From Spartinivicinus poritis (GTDB taxonomy: Bacteria > Pseudomonadota > Gammaproteobacteria > Pseudomonadales > Zooshikellaceae): a stretch of DNA of 64,000 nucleotides. Of the stretch, positions 7,981 to 17,174 are shown piece by piece. The first letter of the stretch is position 1, and each line of letters starts with the position of its first letter. The notes under the pieces are model-generated. The model saw only the letters and a program-made list of their open reading frames with translations. It had not been told where the DNA came from and ran no database searches. Where the stretch lies: the NCBI RefSeq assembly GCF_028858535.1, contig NZ_JAPMOU010000017.1, positions 1-64,000 on the forward strand. Direction: 5' to 3'. The translations under genes and the position numbers were made by a program.

Positions 7981-8805
7981 TTAGGCTTGTAAGTTAGGGC
8001 TAATACTTTTGTGACCCCAAACCTGGAAAACACGCGGACCTCCAATCATGGTTGTAGGGTCACATACAAATGAGTAAAGCTCATTACTTATTTTCTTGAG
8101 TTCTTCTGCTTCAATAAGTTTGTCATCTAAAATGGGTTTAGCAATACTTTCAAGAGTCATATAGCTGAGTAACTTGATTCCACCTTCAGTATCAACTGGC
8201 TGTACTAGTTTTGTTGCTACATTACTTAATCCTGATTTTTGAAGCAATGTAGGCAGGCGTGGCCCAATATTAGGATCGGCTCCACGGTTATGAACAGCTT
8301 TACTATAAAGTTCTACAAATTTACTCATTGCTGGGCAGTGAGGCTCTGAGAAATGGCCACGAAAGTCTATGTCCTCAACAACTATAACCCCTCCGGGTTT
8401 AAGATTGAGATATAATGACTCAATTAAAGCATCTGGTTCTTTTAAGTGTGTAAGTAAAAACCTTAAATAAATTAAATCGAAAGTCTCTTCTGGCTTCCAT
8501 TTATACACATCGTGTGTCAAGAACGTAATATTGTTAAGGCCTTGTTGTTCTGCCTCTTTAGCAGCCAGATCAATTTTTATCTGGTCGTAATCAACACCAA
8601 TGACTTGTCCAGTTGGACCGATTATCTTTGCCAATTCAAAGCTTACATCACCACCGCCGCAGCCAACATCTAGGCAGACTAAGCCAGGGGATAACTTCAA
8701 CTCATTAATTAAGCTCTGAGTTGAAGGGCCCATAACTTTAGATAACAGCTTCAAACGCTCTCTACCCTGCACTCCACCTTTAATTAAATATTTATCCTGG
8801 CTCAT
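7981..8805 (-). CDS. Class I SAM-dependent methyltransferase
   Basis: A 274-aa methyltransferase of the UbiE/Methyltransf_11-31 type. Motif I is CLDVGCGGGDVSFEL (about residues 45-59), motif II ends VIGVDYDQ, motif III contains FLTHDVYKW, and FDLIYLRFLLTHL with LKPGGVIVVEDID are motifs IV-V. The C-terminal lobe (residues 150-274) probably forms the substrate cap. The substrate is unknown. GGAG stands 7 nt before the ATG. It closes a 5.4-kb stretch in which four of five genes are group-transfer enzymes, so it may modify the same product as its neighbours. Confidence 0.8.
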   Translation of the reverse strand: MSQDKYLIKGGVQGRERLKLLSKVMGPSTQSLINELKLSPGLVCLDVGCGGGDVSFELAKIIGPTGQVIGVDYDQIKIDLAAKEAEQQGLNNITFLTHDVYKWKPEETFDLIYLRFLLTHLKEPDALIESLYLNLKPGGVIVVEDIDFRGHFSEPHCPAMSKFVELYSKAVHNRGADPNIGPRLPTLLQKSGLSNVATKLVQPVDTEGGIKLLSYMTLESIAKPILDDKLIEAEELKKISNELYSFVCDPTTMIGGPRVFQVWGHKSISPNLQA

Positions 8806-9235
8806 ATATCATCTCCATTATTTACTTCATCTATTATTATTTGCTTAGAGTTAACTATATAGCTTCTTTTCTTTATCAACAAATAACTCAAAACTATATT
8901 CTAGTCATCTATAGTTGATATAGGCTAAAATATAACCTATATCGGTTTTGGGACTAAGGTCTTAATAATCTGAAGAATTGTATGCCATTATTTGATAAAT
9001 AACTTTGTTAAAATTTTTAATTTATTGTATCAAGCAAGTTTGCATTTGTTGTATAGTAATTGTTAGGCTTTAGATGAATATAGGGTTGGCTTAAAGACGA
9101 AAGAAAAACAGTTTAAGAGGTGTGCAAAAAACATTTTACTTTGTTAATAAATTATACTGCAAACTAAATTTTCATAATTAGTTTGTTGCAATATTTCAAA
9201 AAATAGAATGCTAGGATAAATTAGACCATCTATGT
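8806..9235. other. Intergenic region with an 8-bp dyad
   Basis: 430 bp without a gene. GATATAGG (8917-8924) and CCTATATC (8936-8943) form a perfect 8-bp inverted repeat with an 11-nt centre, about 110 nt upstream of the methyltransferase start, where an operator could lie. Nothing else stands out apart from high AT content. Confidence 0.35.
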
Positions 9236-10270
9236 TTATCCATCTAACTCCAAGTTCCTGGAGCGTTTAAATAGCTTATATTTTGAAAAGCTTGATGAGC
9301 TATCTGAACCGCGGTCATGGACTTTTTTAATTCGCTCTTTTTTACTTGAGCTTAACCCTCGTTCCATGTGGAAAGGTATTACACCTAAGAATAGATAAGT
9401 CCCACCATGGTTCTTAAATATCAAGTTATCCTGAGCATTGCCCCCGACGTGTAAATGAAATACATCACTGTAATCAGGTGATGAACGCCCTGTACTACCG
9501 CCAAATACAATTTGTACCATTGCTGCGCCATAGCTAGCTAAAGTGCCAAGTTCATTTTGATGCAGTAGAACTTTTTTATTTTCTTTTGACAAGACATTAA
9601 CCATATCTTTATCAAAAATTTCCATATCCAAGTCATTTAGCACGTTGGCAGCTTTTAGTTCATTGATAATATCCTGTTGCGACTTACCAACTGTGGTATA
9701 AGGAGCATTGTCTTCGGATAAAAAACTTGCTCCAAGCGATTTAACGAGATGTAAGCGCAGCTCTCCTGCTGAAGGGTAATCTCGCTCACCACGATTAGTC
9801 AGTGCATTGATAGATTCCATGATGTCACTATGGCGAGTTGTTTTATCAATAGTAGCCACTTCGGGGTAAATTGTTTTCAGGCGTAGATAATCCTCCTGAT
9901 CCATGACACTGTCAGTTTTGAGTTTGATAAGCAGGCTTGGTTCATTATCACTATCATCATAGATAACCCGAAACGCATCTGCTATATACTTTAGCACTTC
10001 AAAAATTGTCAGGCTGCCGGTACCTACTTTTTTTCGTGTTGCTTGTATATCTTCTTTTAATATCTCATCATCGAGCTTTCGCCTTTGTATAACGGTATTG
10101 CCTATTGGGTGCTTAGATGAGGAACACTGGATAGTCTTAATCAGTTCACGCTGCAATATAGTTGACTGACGGTTATCTATAAACTGTGTCTGTAAAGTAC
10201 TCACTGAGCTAGACTTGCTCCTGGGTGATGTAGTGGCTGGCGCCTTACCTTGCACTAGTAGTTTGCTCAT
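9236..10270 (-). CDS. Orphan effector-like protein with eCIS-type N-terminal tag
   Basis: A 344-aa protein without signal peptide or membrane segments. Residues 30-64 (FIDNRQSTILQREL, then a short linker and VIQRR) match the D-N-R-x-x-x-x-x-Q-R...QR pattern found at the N-terminus of many proteins linked to extracellular contractile injection systems and related polymorphic toxins. The middle (70-240) is charged and helical; the last 100 residues include a short beta-rich stretch (DVFHLHVGG, LIFKNHGGTYLFLG) and a basic Ser-rich tail. I recognise no catalytic family. No injection-system genes are in the window, so it would be an orphan cargo. AAGGAT directly precedes the ATG. Confidence 0.5.
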   Translation of the reverse strand: MSKLLVQGKAPATTSPRSKSSSVSTLQTQFIDNRQSTILQRELIKTIQCSSSKHPIGNTVIQRRKLDDEILKEDIQATRKKVGTGSLTIFEVLKYIADAFRVIYDDSDNEPSLLIKLKTDSVMDQEDYLRLKTIYPEVATIDKTTRHSDIMESINALTNRGERDYPSAGELRLHLVKSLGASFLSEDNAPYTTVGKSQQDIINELKAANVLNDLDMEIFDKDMVNVLSKENKKVLLHQNELGTLASYGAAMVQIVFGGSTGRSSPDYSDVFHLHVGGNAQDNLIFKNHGGTYLFLGVIPFHMERGLSSSKKERIKKVHDRGSDSSSSFSKYKLFKRSRNLELDG

Positions 10271-10575
10271 ATCCTTGGCAACCCCCTTAATAGCAAAAAC
10301 TATTTCTGATGCTTTGAGCTATAAAATAGTCAATTCTTAGCAACTTGTCAGAATCTAGTTATTATCATTTATGAATTGGCTTTGCCGTTCAATTTGCAAC
10401 AAGTAAACTGAAGCTTTAAATAAAAACATTAAAAAAGTGAAACAACATTATAAATCCCGTGAGGCAATATATAACGCTTTGGTAGAGCTTGTCATGATGT
10501 ATAATAGTTTTTATAAGAATATATATTTTAAAACGATTTGGCCAAGTCTTATATATTCAGAGTGAGGTATACTTT
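10271..10575. other. Intergenic region
   Basis: 305 bp of AT-rich sequence upstream of the tagged effector-like gene (leftward) and the short remnant ORF (rightward). No promoter, dyad or gene could be made out. Confidence 0.4.
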
Positions 10576-10665
10576 ATGATTCCATTAATAATTAAAGAAC
10601 ATGTTGATTTTCTAGAGGCTGAGTTTGGATTTAAGGAACTATCCGATAAAGTTGGTAGTAGCTAA
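10576..10665 (+). CDS. 29-codon ORF, possible remnant
   Basis: An ATG with GAGG 9 nt upstream opens a 29-codon frame (begins MIPLIIKEHVDFLEAEFGF) that stops at 10663-10665, immediately before the broken SGNH hydrolase. It is probably the first part of a decayed gene rather than a functional peptide. No family recognised. Confidence 0.2.
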   Translation: MIPLIIKEHVDFLEAEFGFKELSDKVGSS

Positions 10666-10687
10666 TGAAGATAGCTTTAAGTGATAG

Positions 10688-11080
10688 AAGTTTGGATTTC
10701 ACGATATTAGGTATGATCCAGGAAAAAACTATCCTGTTTCAAATTTGCACAAATATAAGACTAATTTGCATATTATTTGCCAGGCTTTAGTTAGCGCTGG
10801 TGCCAAAGTTATCTGGGCTACAAGTACGCCAGTAGATGAGATTATTCACAATACTGCAAAAGCTTCTAGACGGTATGAAGCGGATCTTCAACAATACAAT
10901 CAGGCATCAATTGAAATTGCTAGAACTTATAATTTTATAGTTAACGATATGTATGGAAAAATGATATCAACTGATCTTGCAAGGTCACTACTTGATGATG
11001 GTATTCATTTTAATACAGAGGCTAACCGAGTGGTGGGCAAGTTTATAGGTAACTCTATTGAAAGCGTGTTAAGTGCGTAA
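10688..11080 (+). pseudogene. 3' fragment of an SGNH/GDSL hydrolase
   Basis: The open frame from 10688 reads FGFHDIRYDPG, then GAKVIWATSTPV, YNQASIEIARTYNFIVNDMY and LLDDGIHFN at the end. These are the third conserved block (G-x-H-D), the ATSTP strand and the C-terminal D-x-x-H catalytic dyad of SGNH hydrolases. The N-terminal half with the GDSL nucleophile is absent: the frame is closed by a TAG at 10685-10687 and no matching upstream frame exists. The only start codon in the fragment (TTG 10745) would give a protein lacking the nucleophile, so it is almost certainly a pseudogene. Confidence 0.7.
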
Positions 11081-11302
11081 GTTGAGCGCTCTTTATATTC
11101 AGGATTGAAGATTAATGCAACCACAGTCGCTTGTTTCATTGCATCACTAATGGCTTGATAAGGTGGTCTTAGACGTTTGACCTGCCATACTCTGAGCTCT
11201 TTGGGCATTATGTTGCAGTTATATAGGTCGAAAACCTTGATATTTTTGGGCTTTTTGCCATTCTTATTGGTACTTCAAGTTGAAATAAAAAAAGAAGTAT
11301 CA

Positions 11303-11596
11303 ATGATGAACACCAAAAAGCTTACCAAACTGTCAAAACAGCACCCTCGTTTAACTGTACGGACACTGGCCACTCTAATGGCTATCAAAGACAACGAAGG
11401 CTGTTCGGTTTCAGAGTTATCCCAGTTTATGGGTGTAAATGAGAAAAATGTGGCTACCACAATCCGCCGACTGGAAGAGGGTAGGGAAGGAAGTGGAGAT
11501 GTGAAGCTAATTAAGGTCAAGCAGAACAAAGATGATAAGCGCTTTAAGCTGATATGGCTAACAGCAAAAGGTAAATCCTTGTTGCAAAGGTTGTAG
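11303..11596 (+). CDS. MarR-type winged-helix regulator
   Basis: A 97-aa winged-helix DNA-binding protein: LTVRTLATLMAI, then CSVSELSQFMGVNEKNVATTIRRLEE as helix-turn-helix, KLIKVKQNKDDKRFK as the wing, and WLTAKGKSLLQRL as the final helix. This is the core MarR layout with short dimerisation ends. The ATG at 11303 (or 11306) is preceded by AGAAG, whereas the upstream extension of the open frame to 11177 reads as non-coding. It lies between a dead hydrolase and a convergent transporter gene, so its targets are not evident; it could regulate the betaine operon or an unlinked gene. Confidence 0.7.
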   Translation: MMNTKKLTKLSKQHPRLTVRTLATLMAIKDNEGCSVSELSQFMGVNEKNVATTIRRLEEGREGSGDVKLIKVKQNKDDKRFKLIWLTAKGKSLLQRL

Positions 11597-11766
11597 CGAC
11601 TGCAGCGGTTTAGTCATTTTCAGAAATTTGTAGCTGCTTTATCAGGTTAGTAAAGTGCTTGTGAAGGCCGGTGCCCTTATTGCTGGGTAGGGTAGGTTTG
11701 TGCTTGAAGTACCTTCTTTATGGTCCTTCAAGCACTCGTAGAAGAGTATTCTCTTTATTTTTTATA

Positions 11767-11785
11767 CCCTCTCCAAAAGAGAGGG
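11767..11785. repeat. CCCTCTC palindrome at the end of the BCCT gene
   Basis: CCCTCTC (11767-11773) and GAGAGGG (11779-11785) form a perfect 7-bp stem with a 5-nt loop, just downstream of the leftward BCCT gene. Similar GC-rich palindromes occur at 24943-24963 and inside bioH at 57565-57590, so it belongs to a small repeat family. The T-rich tract lies on the wrong side for a leftward terminator. Confidence 0.45.
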
Positions 11786-11805
11786 GGCTATCATGAGAAA
11801 ATATT

Positions 11806-12945
11806 TTAAGCTGGCTGAACTGCTTCCACCAGTCGTTCCCGCTGCCTGAATAATAAGAAATAAATAATTGCATATAATCCGATTACCAGTAGCCCAACCC
11901 ATTCAATATCAAATGGAGTAAACTGGTAGGCCAAGATTAAACCGTACATTACAATGAAATTACCCACCATATAGCGGACTTTACCAAATCGTTCCACAGT
12001 AATACCCATGTTAGACGTGTACAAACGGATTAATGAGTCCAATGAGTTGATAACAAAGACTACTCCAACAAACACCATGGCGATTTTCATGATTTGTACG
12101 ATTTCGATGGCACTGGCGTGATAGTAATAAAGAACTGAGAACCAGATGGCTAATGGGATCGAAGGGATAACTAATAGAGCGATACATAACTGCCAGGTTT
12201 TTAAGCCACCAACAAAACGGGCGACAAACTGTCCAATCATGATGCTCCAGCTAAACCACCAGAATAAATAGAATTGATGATAATCTGAGATTGGGGTAAC
12301 AAATTTATCTAAATTAGTAAAATAACCGCCAATATTAGCCATAGTACCAAACATTTCTTTTACACCTAAACCAGGTGCAAAAAACATAACACCAGCAATT
12401 AATGCAAAAAATACCCATGTTGATGAAATGCTTAGTATTTTGACATAGTTAATGTCAGTACTGGAAAATACTGCAGCGGCTACCACTATTGCAACCAAAC
12501 CAAATCGCACCCAATCTGGAATGCCTTCGATATAGCTGGGTAAATAAGAAAGGAACAAATAGCCAGTAAAAGCACATGTACTGATAATAACTAAGTTATT
12601 AATAATTTTGACTAAGGGGATTTCAAATAATTTAACTTTTGGCTCTATTACACAGAAATAAAAAGTTGTTAAAAAGTAAAATCCCCAGACTAAAAAGCCC
12701 CAAAAACCAAACTCAATGGCAAGCGGGTTGGTAAATTGGTAGGCTTCTTCTTTCGCGTAAGTAGGAAACTCTGTTAGTGGGAACATAATCAGCCCCACAT
12801 CTAACCCTGAAGTAAATAAAATAGCCATAAACGCAAATAATGAACTGGGTATTGTACCTTTGCAGTTCACGTTTCCTGCGCGAATTATAATAAACGCTGA
12901 TGTGATAAGGGTCACCACGATGGCGACGGAGAGGATGCTAGTCAT
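11806..12945 (-). CDS. Short BCCT-family transporter (probable choline/betaine uptake)
   Basis: A 379-aa polytopic membrane protein with about ten hydrophobic segments. The segment FYLFWWFSWSIMIGQFVARF (about residues 226-245) is the tryptophan-rich BCCT signature that lines the trimethylammonium site, and the preceding GGYFTNLDKF and following GG-x-x-x-W fit the family. BCCT carriers are usually 500-700 aa with 12 helices; this one appears to lack the first two and the long tail. It is the last gene of a leftward betaine-synthesis operon, so choline or betaine is the likely substrate. It may be a distinct short subfamily rather than a truncation, since the start is followed by a proper first helix. 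Confidence 0.7.
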   Translation of the reverse strand: MTSILSVAIVVTLITSAFIIIRAGNVNCKGTIPSSLFAFMAILFTSGLDVGLIMFPLTEFPTYAKEEAYQFTNPLAIEFGFWGFLVWGFYFLTTFYFCVIEPKVKLFEIPLVKIINNLVIISTCAFTGYLFLSYLPSYIEGIPDWVRFGLVAIVVAAAVFSSTDINYVKILSISSTWVFFALIAGVMFFAPGLGVKEMFGTMANIGGYFTNLDKFVTPISDYHQFYLFWWFSWSIMIGQFVARFVGGLKTWQLCIALLVIPSIPLAIWFSVLYYYHASAIEIVQIMKIAMVFVGVVFVINSLDSLIRLYTSNMGITVERFGKVRYMVGNFIVMYGLILAYQFTPFDIEWVGLLVIGLYAIIYFLLFRQRERLVEAVQPA

Positions 12946-13082
12946 TGGTTATCTACTCCTTATAATTTTTATATATACCCTTCATTTTGGGTATGTTGGG
13001 TATATGTTACCCATGTGCATTAGATATTTTTTATTACTCAAGTGTTGAGTAACTTAATATCAACTACTTAGTAATTTAGTAT

Positions 13083-15362
13083 TTACTTTTGCTGATTAAT
13101 GGCCAGGTTAATCACATTAAGCCAAATAGGGTTGGTAAAAGCTCGTTTTCCCTGACTATCTTCTACTACCAGGCTATACCAACTGTCTTGTTGGGAGCTG
13201 ACTTTAAATAATACCTTAGTTAATTCTTGACTATTGTTAAATGTTTTTTCATTTTTTACTTCTCCCCGTTCAATTAATTTAACGGACTTCAGTCCATTTA
13301 CCGCCTGTACATCAAAGCTGAGTGTAACTTCGGTGCCAGGAATCGCTTTAATTTCTTCTCCCAATTTTTGGTGTGGGTAAATAAGAGGGCCAAAAGTGAC
13401 GTATGCATTGCCAGTTTTGATTGCTTTAACAAAGCTGTCTGCTGTTACCTCTCCAAAAATTTGAGTGTAAATTCTCACCTTTCCTGATAATTCATTCCAA
13501 ACGTCGTGAGTGTCAGAACCTGCAGAAAGATAGTAACGGTTGCCATTATTCCATTGCTGCCAAACACGTTTAATTGTTTTGTCGTATTCTACAGCAGAGT
13601 TTATTTCTAGCAGTTCAAAGTTGGGATTAAATCCGCCAGGCACTTTTTTCTTATCAGTATTTTTGAAATAACCATAAGCAATCATTGGGTGGTTTGCTTG
13701 AATCGCATTTGCACCGAGCGCTTTGGCAGCAGCCAATACTTCGTGAGCAGAGGCGGTACCTGGATCAATTGTTAATGGTTTACCCAGTTGCAATGGGTAG
13801 GCATTAAAATGTCCCCATGAGGGAGAAATTTCCATAGAGGGGATAAATGGCACATTTCGGCTGCGGGATAAGTCTGCCATTGTATAATGATTTTTAGCTG
13901 TATCATGGTCACTTAAAAAGCTGACATCCAGCCCTGCTGCCAATTGTGAGCGCAGTACATACTCTGGTGGGGTAAAACCATCTAATACATCAGAATGGTG
14001 ATGTAAGTCTGCACTATACCATTTGCCAGCATTAGGATTAGCCTGAGGACTAATTGCTGCTACTAAGGTTTGACTGGCTTCTGGTTTTATATTGATATCG
14101 TATATTTTTGCTTTAGCCAGAAAACCTTCGGCATGAGCGACTTTTAATTTGTATTGACCAGGTGCAATGGTAATTTTTGTCTGGCCTGCTGGATGTAATT
14201 GAGTAAAAAATGTTTTTTTACCAAAATACTTAATAAGCGGTTTATCACCTTCTTCAATGGTTATACGAGCATCCAGTGGCTGGCCTGAAACAGTAGATTT
14301 AACGTTTACTTGCAGCTCACCGGGTGCTTGTAAGTCGTTAAAATTTTGGGTAACTGTATGTTTTTTCTTTAATTCGACGTTGATTGGCGTGCTGTTGGCG
14401 TGACCTTTTGCTGTGGCATATAAGCTATATTTGCCTGCAGGTAGACGTAAATTGTATTTTCCTTTGTCGCCAATCACCCAAGTATAAGGTTGACCATTTT
14501 TTGCTACGACAATTGCAGGTTTTTCTACCATTTTTCCTGAAGCAGTGGTTACTGTGCCTTGAATAGTGCCGGCAGGTAGATTTTTTAACTTAATTTCACT
14601 GGCTACCATAGGCGACAAGTCGCCACTAGCTCCAACTTGTAACCAGCCCTCAAAGCTTCTTTCTTCACCTGGTTTTAATTGATGGGAAAGATACAAATCC
14701 CGAGAGCCATAATTAATAAAATTAAAATAAGGTGCGTGAAGGCCAAGGCTCCAGTTTTCATCGTAGGCAGCCATCCAATCTGTAAGAGCATGAGTCGCTT
14801 TACCTTGTTTGGCGCCTTTCATGCCTGGTACACCAAACAGGTAGCCACCGTCTGGCCATAACACATAACCAGAAAGTAATTTGTCATAGGCTTCTTTAGT
14901 GGTGTTTTTCATTTTGGTGACAACATGGACTTTGTTGTCGTTGGCTTTAAGCTGGTAGCGGGTATGCAGGGTAACGCCTTCCCAGTCTCGCTCGGTGGTA
15001 ACAATTGCTTCTTTTGGGGTATTTTTTACTACTTTGACTTTCTGGTAAGTGGTTGGCCAGCTTGACCAGTTGTTGGGAATAAAGTCCATCAGTGAAGCTT
15101 TGTCGGACCCAATAACGCCATTCTTAACGGTCGCAATATCAATGATGCCACCGCGGGCTACCCCCCAGGGAGGAGCGGTTTCTACAGCAATGGCGATAGC
15201 CAGCTTACTGTTTTGTAGAGTGATATCTCGTTTGCCAGTAGCATTGCCCTGAGGAATAGGGGTAGGACCAACCTTAATTGAAACATCAGCAGTGGCATGA
15301 GTTGAGGCTAACCCACCAAGCACTAGACTTAGTGCTAGTGCCTGCGCGGTTTTTTTGTTCAT
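13083..15362 (-). CDS. CehA/McbA-family PHP-domain metallohydrolase, secreted
   Basis: A 759-aa exported protein. The best start is the ATG at 15362 (MNKKTAQA), 6 nt after GGAG, giving a signal peptide cut after THATA. Residues about 20-440 contain beta-sandwich and carboxypeptidase-regulatory-like repeats (GTIQGTVTTASGK, LPAGKYSLYATAKGH). The C-terminal half is a PHP domain: DLHHHSDVLDG, FLSDHDTA, EISPSWGHFN, QANHPMIAYG and LSAGSDTHD, which supply the histidine/aspartate metal cluster. CehA/McbA relatives hydrolyse esters and carbamates. It sits 50 bp after betA and 137 bp before the BCCT gene, so it may release choline-like amines from an external ester; that is inference. Confidence 0.82.
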   Translation of the reverse strand: MNKKTAQALALSLVLGGLASTHATADVSIKVGPTPIPQGNATGKRDITLQNSKLAIAIAVETAPPWGVARGGIIDIATVKNGVIGSDKASLMDFIPNNWSSWPTTYQKVKVVKNTPKEAIVTTERDWEGVTLHTRYQLKANDNKVHVVTKMKNTTKEAYDKLLSGYVLWPDGGYLFGVPGMKGAKQGKATHALTDWMAAYDENWSLGLHAPYFNFINYGSRDLYLSHQLKPGEERSFEGWLQVGASGDLSPMVASEIKLKNLPAGTIQGTVTTASGKMVEKPAIVVAKNGQPYTWVIGDKGKYNLRLPAGKYSLYATAKGHANSTPINVELKKKHTVTQNFNDLQAPGELQVNVKSTVSGQPLDARITIEEGDKPLIKYFGKKTFFTQLHPAGQTKITIAPGQYKLKVAHAEGFLAKAKIYDINIKPEASQTLVAAISPQANPNAGKWYSADLHHHSDVLDGFTPPEYVLRSQLAAGLDVSFLSDHDTAKNHYTMADLSRSRNVPFIPSMEISPSWGHFNAYPLQLGKPLTIDPGTASAHEVLAAAKALGANAIQANHPMIAYGYFKNTDKKKVPGGFNPNFELLEINSAVEYDKTIKRVWQQWNNGNRYYLSAGSDTHDVWNELSGKVRIYTQIFGEVTADSFVKAIKTGNAYVTFGPLIYPHQKLGEEIKAIPGTEVTLSFDVQAVNGLKSVKLIERGEVKNEKTFNNSQELTKVLFKVSSQQDSWYSLVVEDSQGKRAFTNPIWLNVINLAINQQK

Positions 15363-15412
15363 AAAATGCTCCAAAATCCTTAATTTTTAGGCGTCCACTG
15401 CCGTGTTTTTAT

Positions 15413-17158
15413 TTAGTTATTTGCGTTGGTAATGATTTCTTGTTGTTCTTGGTTAAGCTCAATAGCCATTGCTCGCATGGGGGAGTTAAGTCGTTGACGC
15501 TGTTGCCACTCTGAGTCAATCCACACGTCTACTTGCTCAGCCTGCTGGGGCTGTTTACCCAAAATTAAATCAGCTGCTTTTTCCGCCACCATGATGGTAG
15601 GGGCGTTCAGATTGCCGTTAGGGATAGTGGGGAAAATGGAGGAATCCACCACTCTTAGTGACTCAATGCCACGTACTCGACACTGCTCATCAAGCACTGC
15701 CATGGGGTCATCTGCTGCGCCTATTTTGCAGCTACAAGAAGGGTGGTAGGCACTCTCTACATTCGCTTTTACCCAGCGGTCGATTTCTTCATCGCTACTG
15801 ATTTCTACCCCAGGTTGAATTTCTTCTCCTCGATATTCATCCATGGCTGGTTGGTTGAGAATTTCTCGAGTTAACCGAATACAATCGCGCCAGTCTTGTT
15901 TATCTTGCTCGGTGCTGATGTAGTTAAACAGAATGCCTGGCTTGGCTTTGGGATCTGCTGATTTAATCCAGATCCGACCGCGGCTTTCTGGTTTGTTTGG
16001 TCCGACATGAACCTGAAAACCATGGCCATCAATGGCTTTACCACCGTCATAACGCATGGCAGCAGGCAGGAAGTGATATTGGATATTGGGCCATTTCAGC
16101 CCTTCACGAGAGCGAATAAAGGCACAGGACTCAAAGTGGTTGGTGGCTCCTAAGCCATCTTTAAACAGAATCCAGCGGGTGCCAATCACTCCTTTGCTGA
16201 ATAGGTCCAGCTTGCCATTCAGGGTAATAGGCTGCTTACAGTGATACTGGAAATACACTTCCAAATGGTCTTGCAGGTTTTCACCTACGCCTGGTAAGTC
16301 TTTTACAATTTCTACACCGGCATCTTGCAACACCTTGGCAGGGCCAATACCTGATAGTTGCAGTAGCTGTGGTGAGCCTATAGAGCCGGCTGAGAGAACA
16401 ACCTCTTGACTAGCCTGTACTTCAACCAGCTCACCATTTAATTCGTATTTAACCCCGGTGGCTCGTTTGCCTTCTAACACAACCTTGTGAACAGTGACGT
16501 TGCTGATCAAGGTGAGATTGCTGCGTTTTAAGGCGCGGCGTAGGTAGGCATTAGATGTAGAAGCGCGCACACCGTTATCGACTGTCATGTGCATGGGGCC
16601 AAAGCCTTCTTGGCGATAACCATTGTAGTCATCAGTGGTGGGGTAGCCTGCCTGTTCACCAGCATCAATAAAAGCCTGATACAGGGGGTTGAGTTTCATG
16701 TCATTGCCATTACACGTGGCTAATGGGCCGTCACCACCTCGGTAAGAATCACCACCTTTGTACCAGCTTTCGGCTTTTTTAAAGTAGGGCAGACAATGTT
16801 GATATCCCCAGCCTTTGGCTCCTTGTGCTTCCCATTCATCAAAGTCACAGGCATGGCCGCGTACATACACCATGCCATTAATTGAAGAGCTGCCACCCAG
16901 TACCTTGCCCCTTGGGCAGTGCATAGAGCGGTTATCCAAATATGGCTCCCGTTCTGTGTGGAATTGCCAGGCGTACTTTTCAGTATTCATGGGGTAAGAG
17001 AGGGCGGTGGGCATTTGAATAAAAATGCTTTTATCACTGCCACCGGCTTCCAGAATCAGAACCTTGTGGCGACCATCTTCAGTGAGTCGGTCTGCTAGTA
17101 CACAGCCAGCAGAGCCCGCGCCTACTATGATGTAATCGTATTGGCTATCTTCATTCAT
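15413..17158 (-). CDS. betA: Choline dehydrogenase (GMC oxidoreductase)
   Basis: A 581-aa flavoprotein of the GMC family that oxidises choline to betaine aldehyde. The start is set at 17158 ([15 protein letters not shown]) because GGGAGG precedes it; the longer open frame would run into betB. Features: FAD-binding [13 protein letters not shown] at about 14-26, the GMC blocks [16 protein letters not shown] and [16 protein letters not shown], and the C-terminal [12 protein letters not shown] with the catalytic histidine, then [20 protein letters not shown]. Length and motifs are normal for BetA. It begins 16 bp after the end of betB, so both are in one transcript. Confidence 0.93.
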   Translation of the reverse strand: MNEDSQYDYIIVGAGSAGCVLADRLTEDGRHKVLILEAGGSDKSIFIQMPTALSYPMNTEKYAWQFHTEREPYLDNRSMHCPRGKVLGGSSSINGMVYVRGHACDFDEWEAQGAKGWGYQHCLPYFKKAESWYKGGDSYRGGDGPLATCNGNDMKLNPLYQAFIDAGEQAGYPTTDDYNGYRQEGFGPMHMTVDNGVRASTSNAYLRRALKRSNLTLISNVTVHKVVLEGKRATGVKYELNGELVEVQASQEVVLSAGSIGSPQLLQLSGIGPAKVLQDAGVEIVKDLPGVGENLQDHLEVYFQYHCKQPITLNGKLDLFSKGVIGTRWILFKDGLGATNHFESCAFIRSREGLKWPNIQYHFLPAAMRYDGGKAIDGHGFQVHVGPNKPESRGRIWIKSADPKAKPGILFNYISTEQDKQDWRDCIRLTREILNQPAMDEYRGEEIQPGVEISSDEEIDRWVKANVESAYHPSCSCKIGAADDPMAVLDEQCRVRGIESLRVVDSSIFPTIPNGNLNAPTIMVAEKAADLILGKQPQQAEQVDVWIDSEWQQRQRLNSPMRAMAIELNQEQQEIITNANN

Positions 17159-17174
17159 GGTTTGCTTCCCTCCC

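Noticed and set aside
11005-11208. A 67-codon leftward frame (PPYQAISDAMKQATVVALIFN) opposite the SGNH fragment end and its spacer
   Set aside because: The sequence has some protein-like character and could be a gene relic, but I cannot name a family and it overlaps the clear SGNH 3' end, so I do not list it.
11767-11785. The CCCTCTC hairpin as an intrinsic terminator of the BCCT gene
   Set aside because: The T-rich tract lies on the 5' side for leftward transcription; it is better explained as one of the GC-rich repeats.
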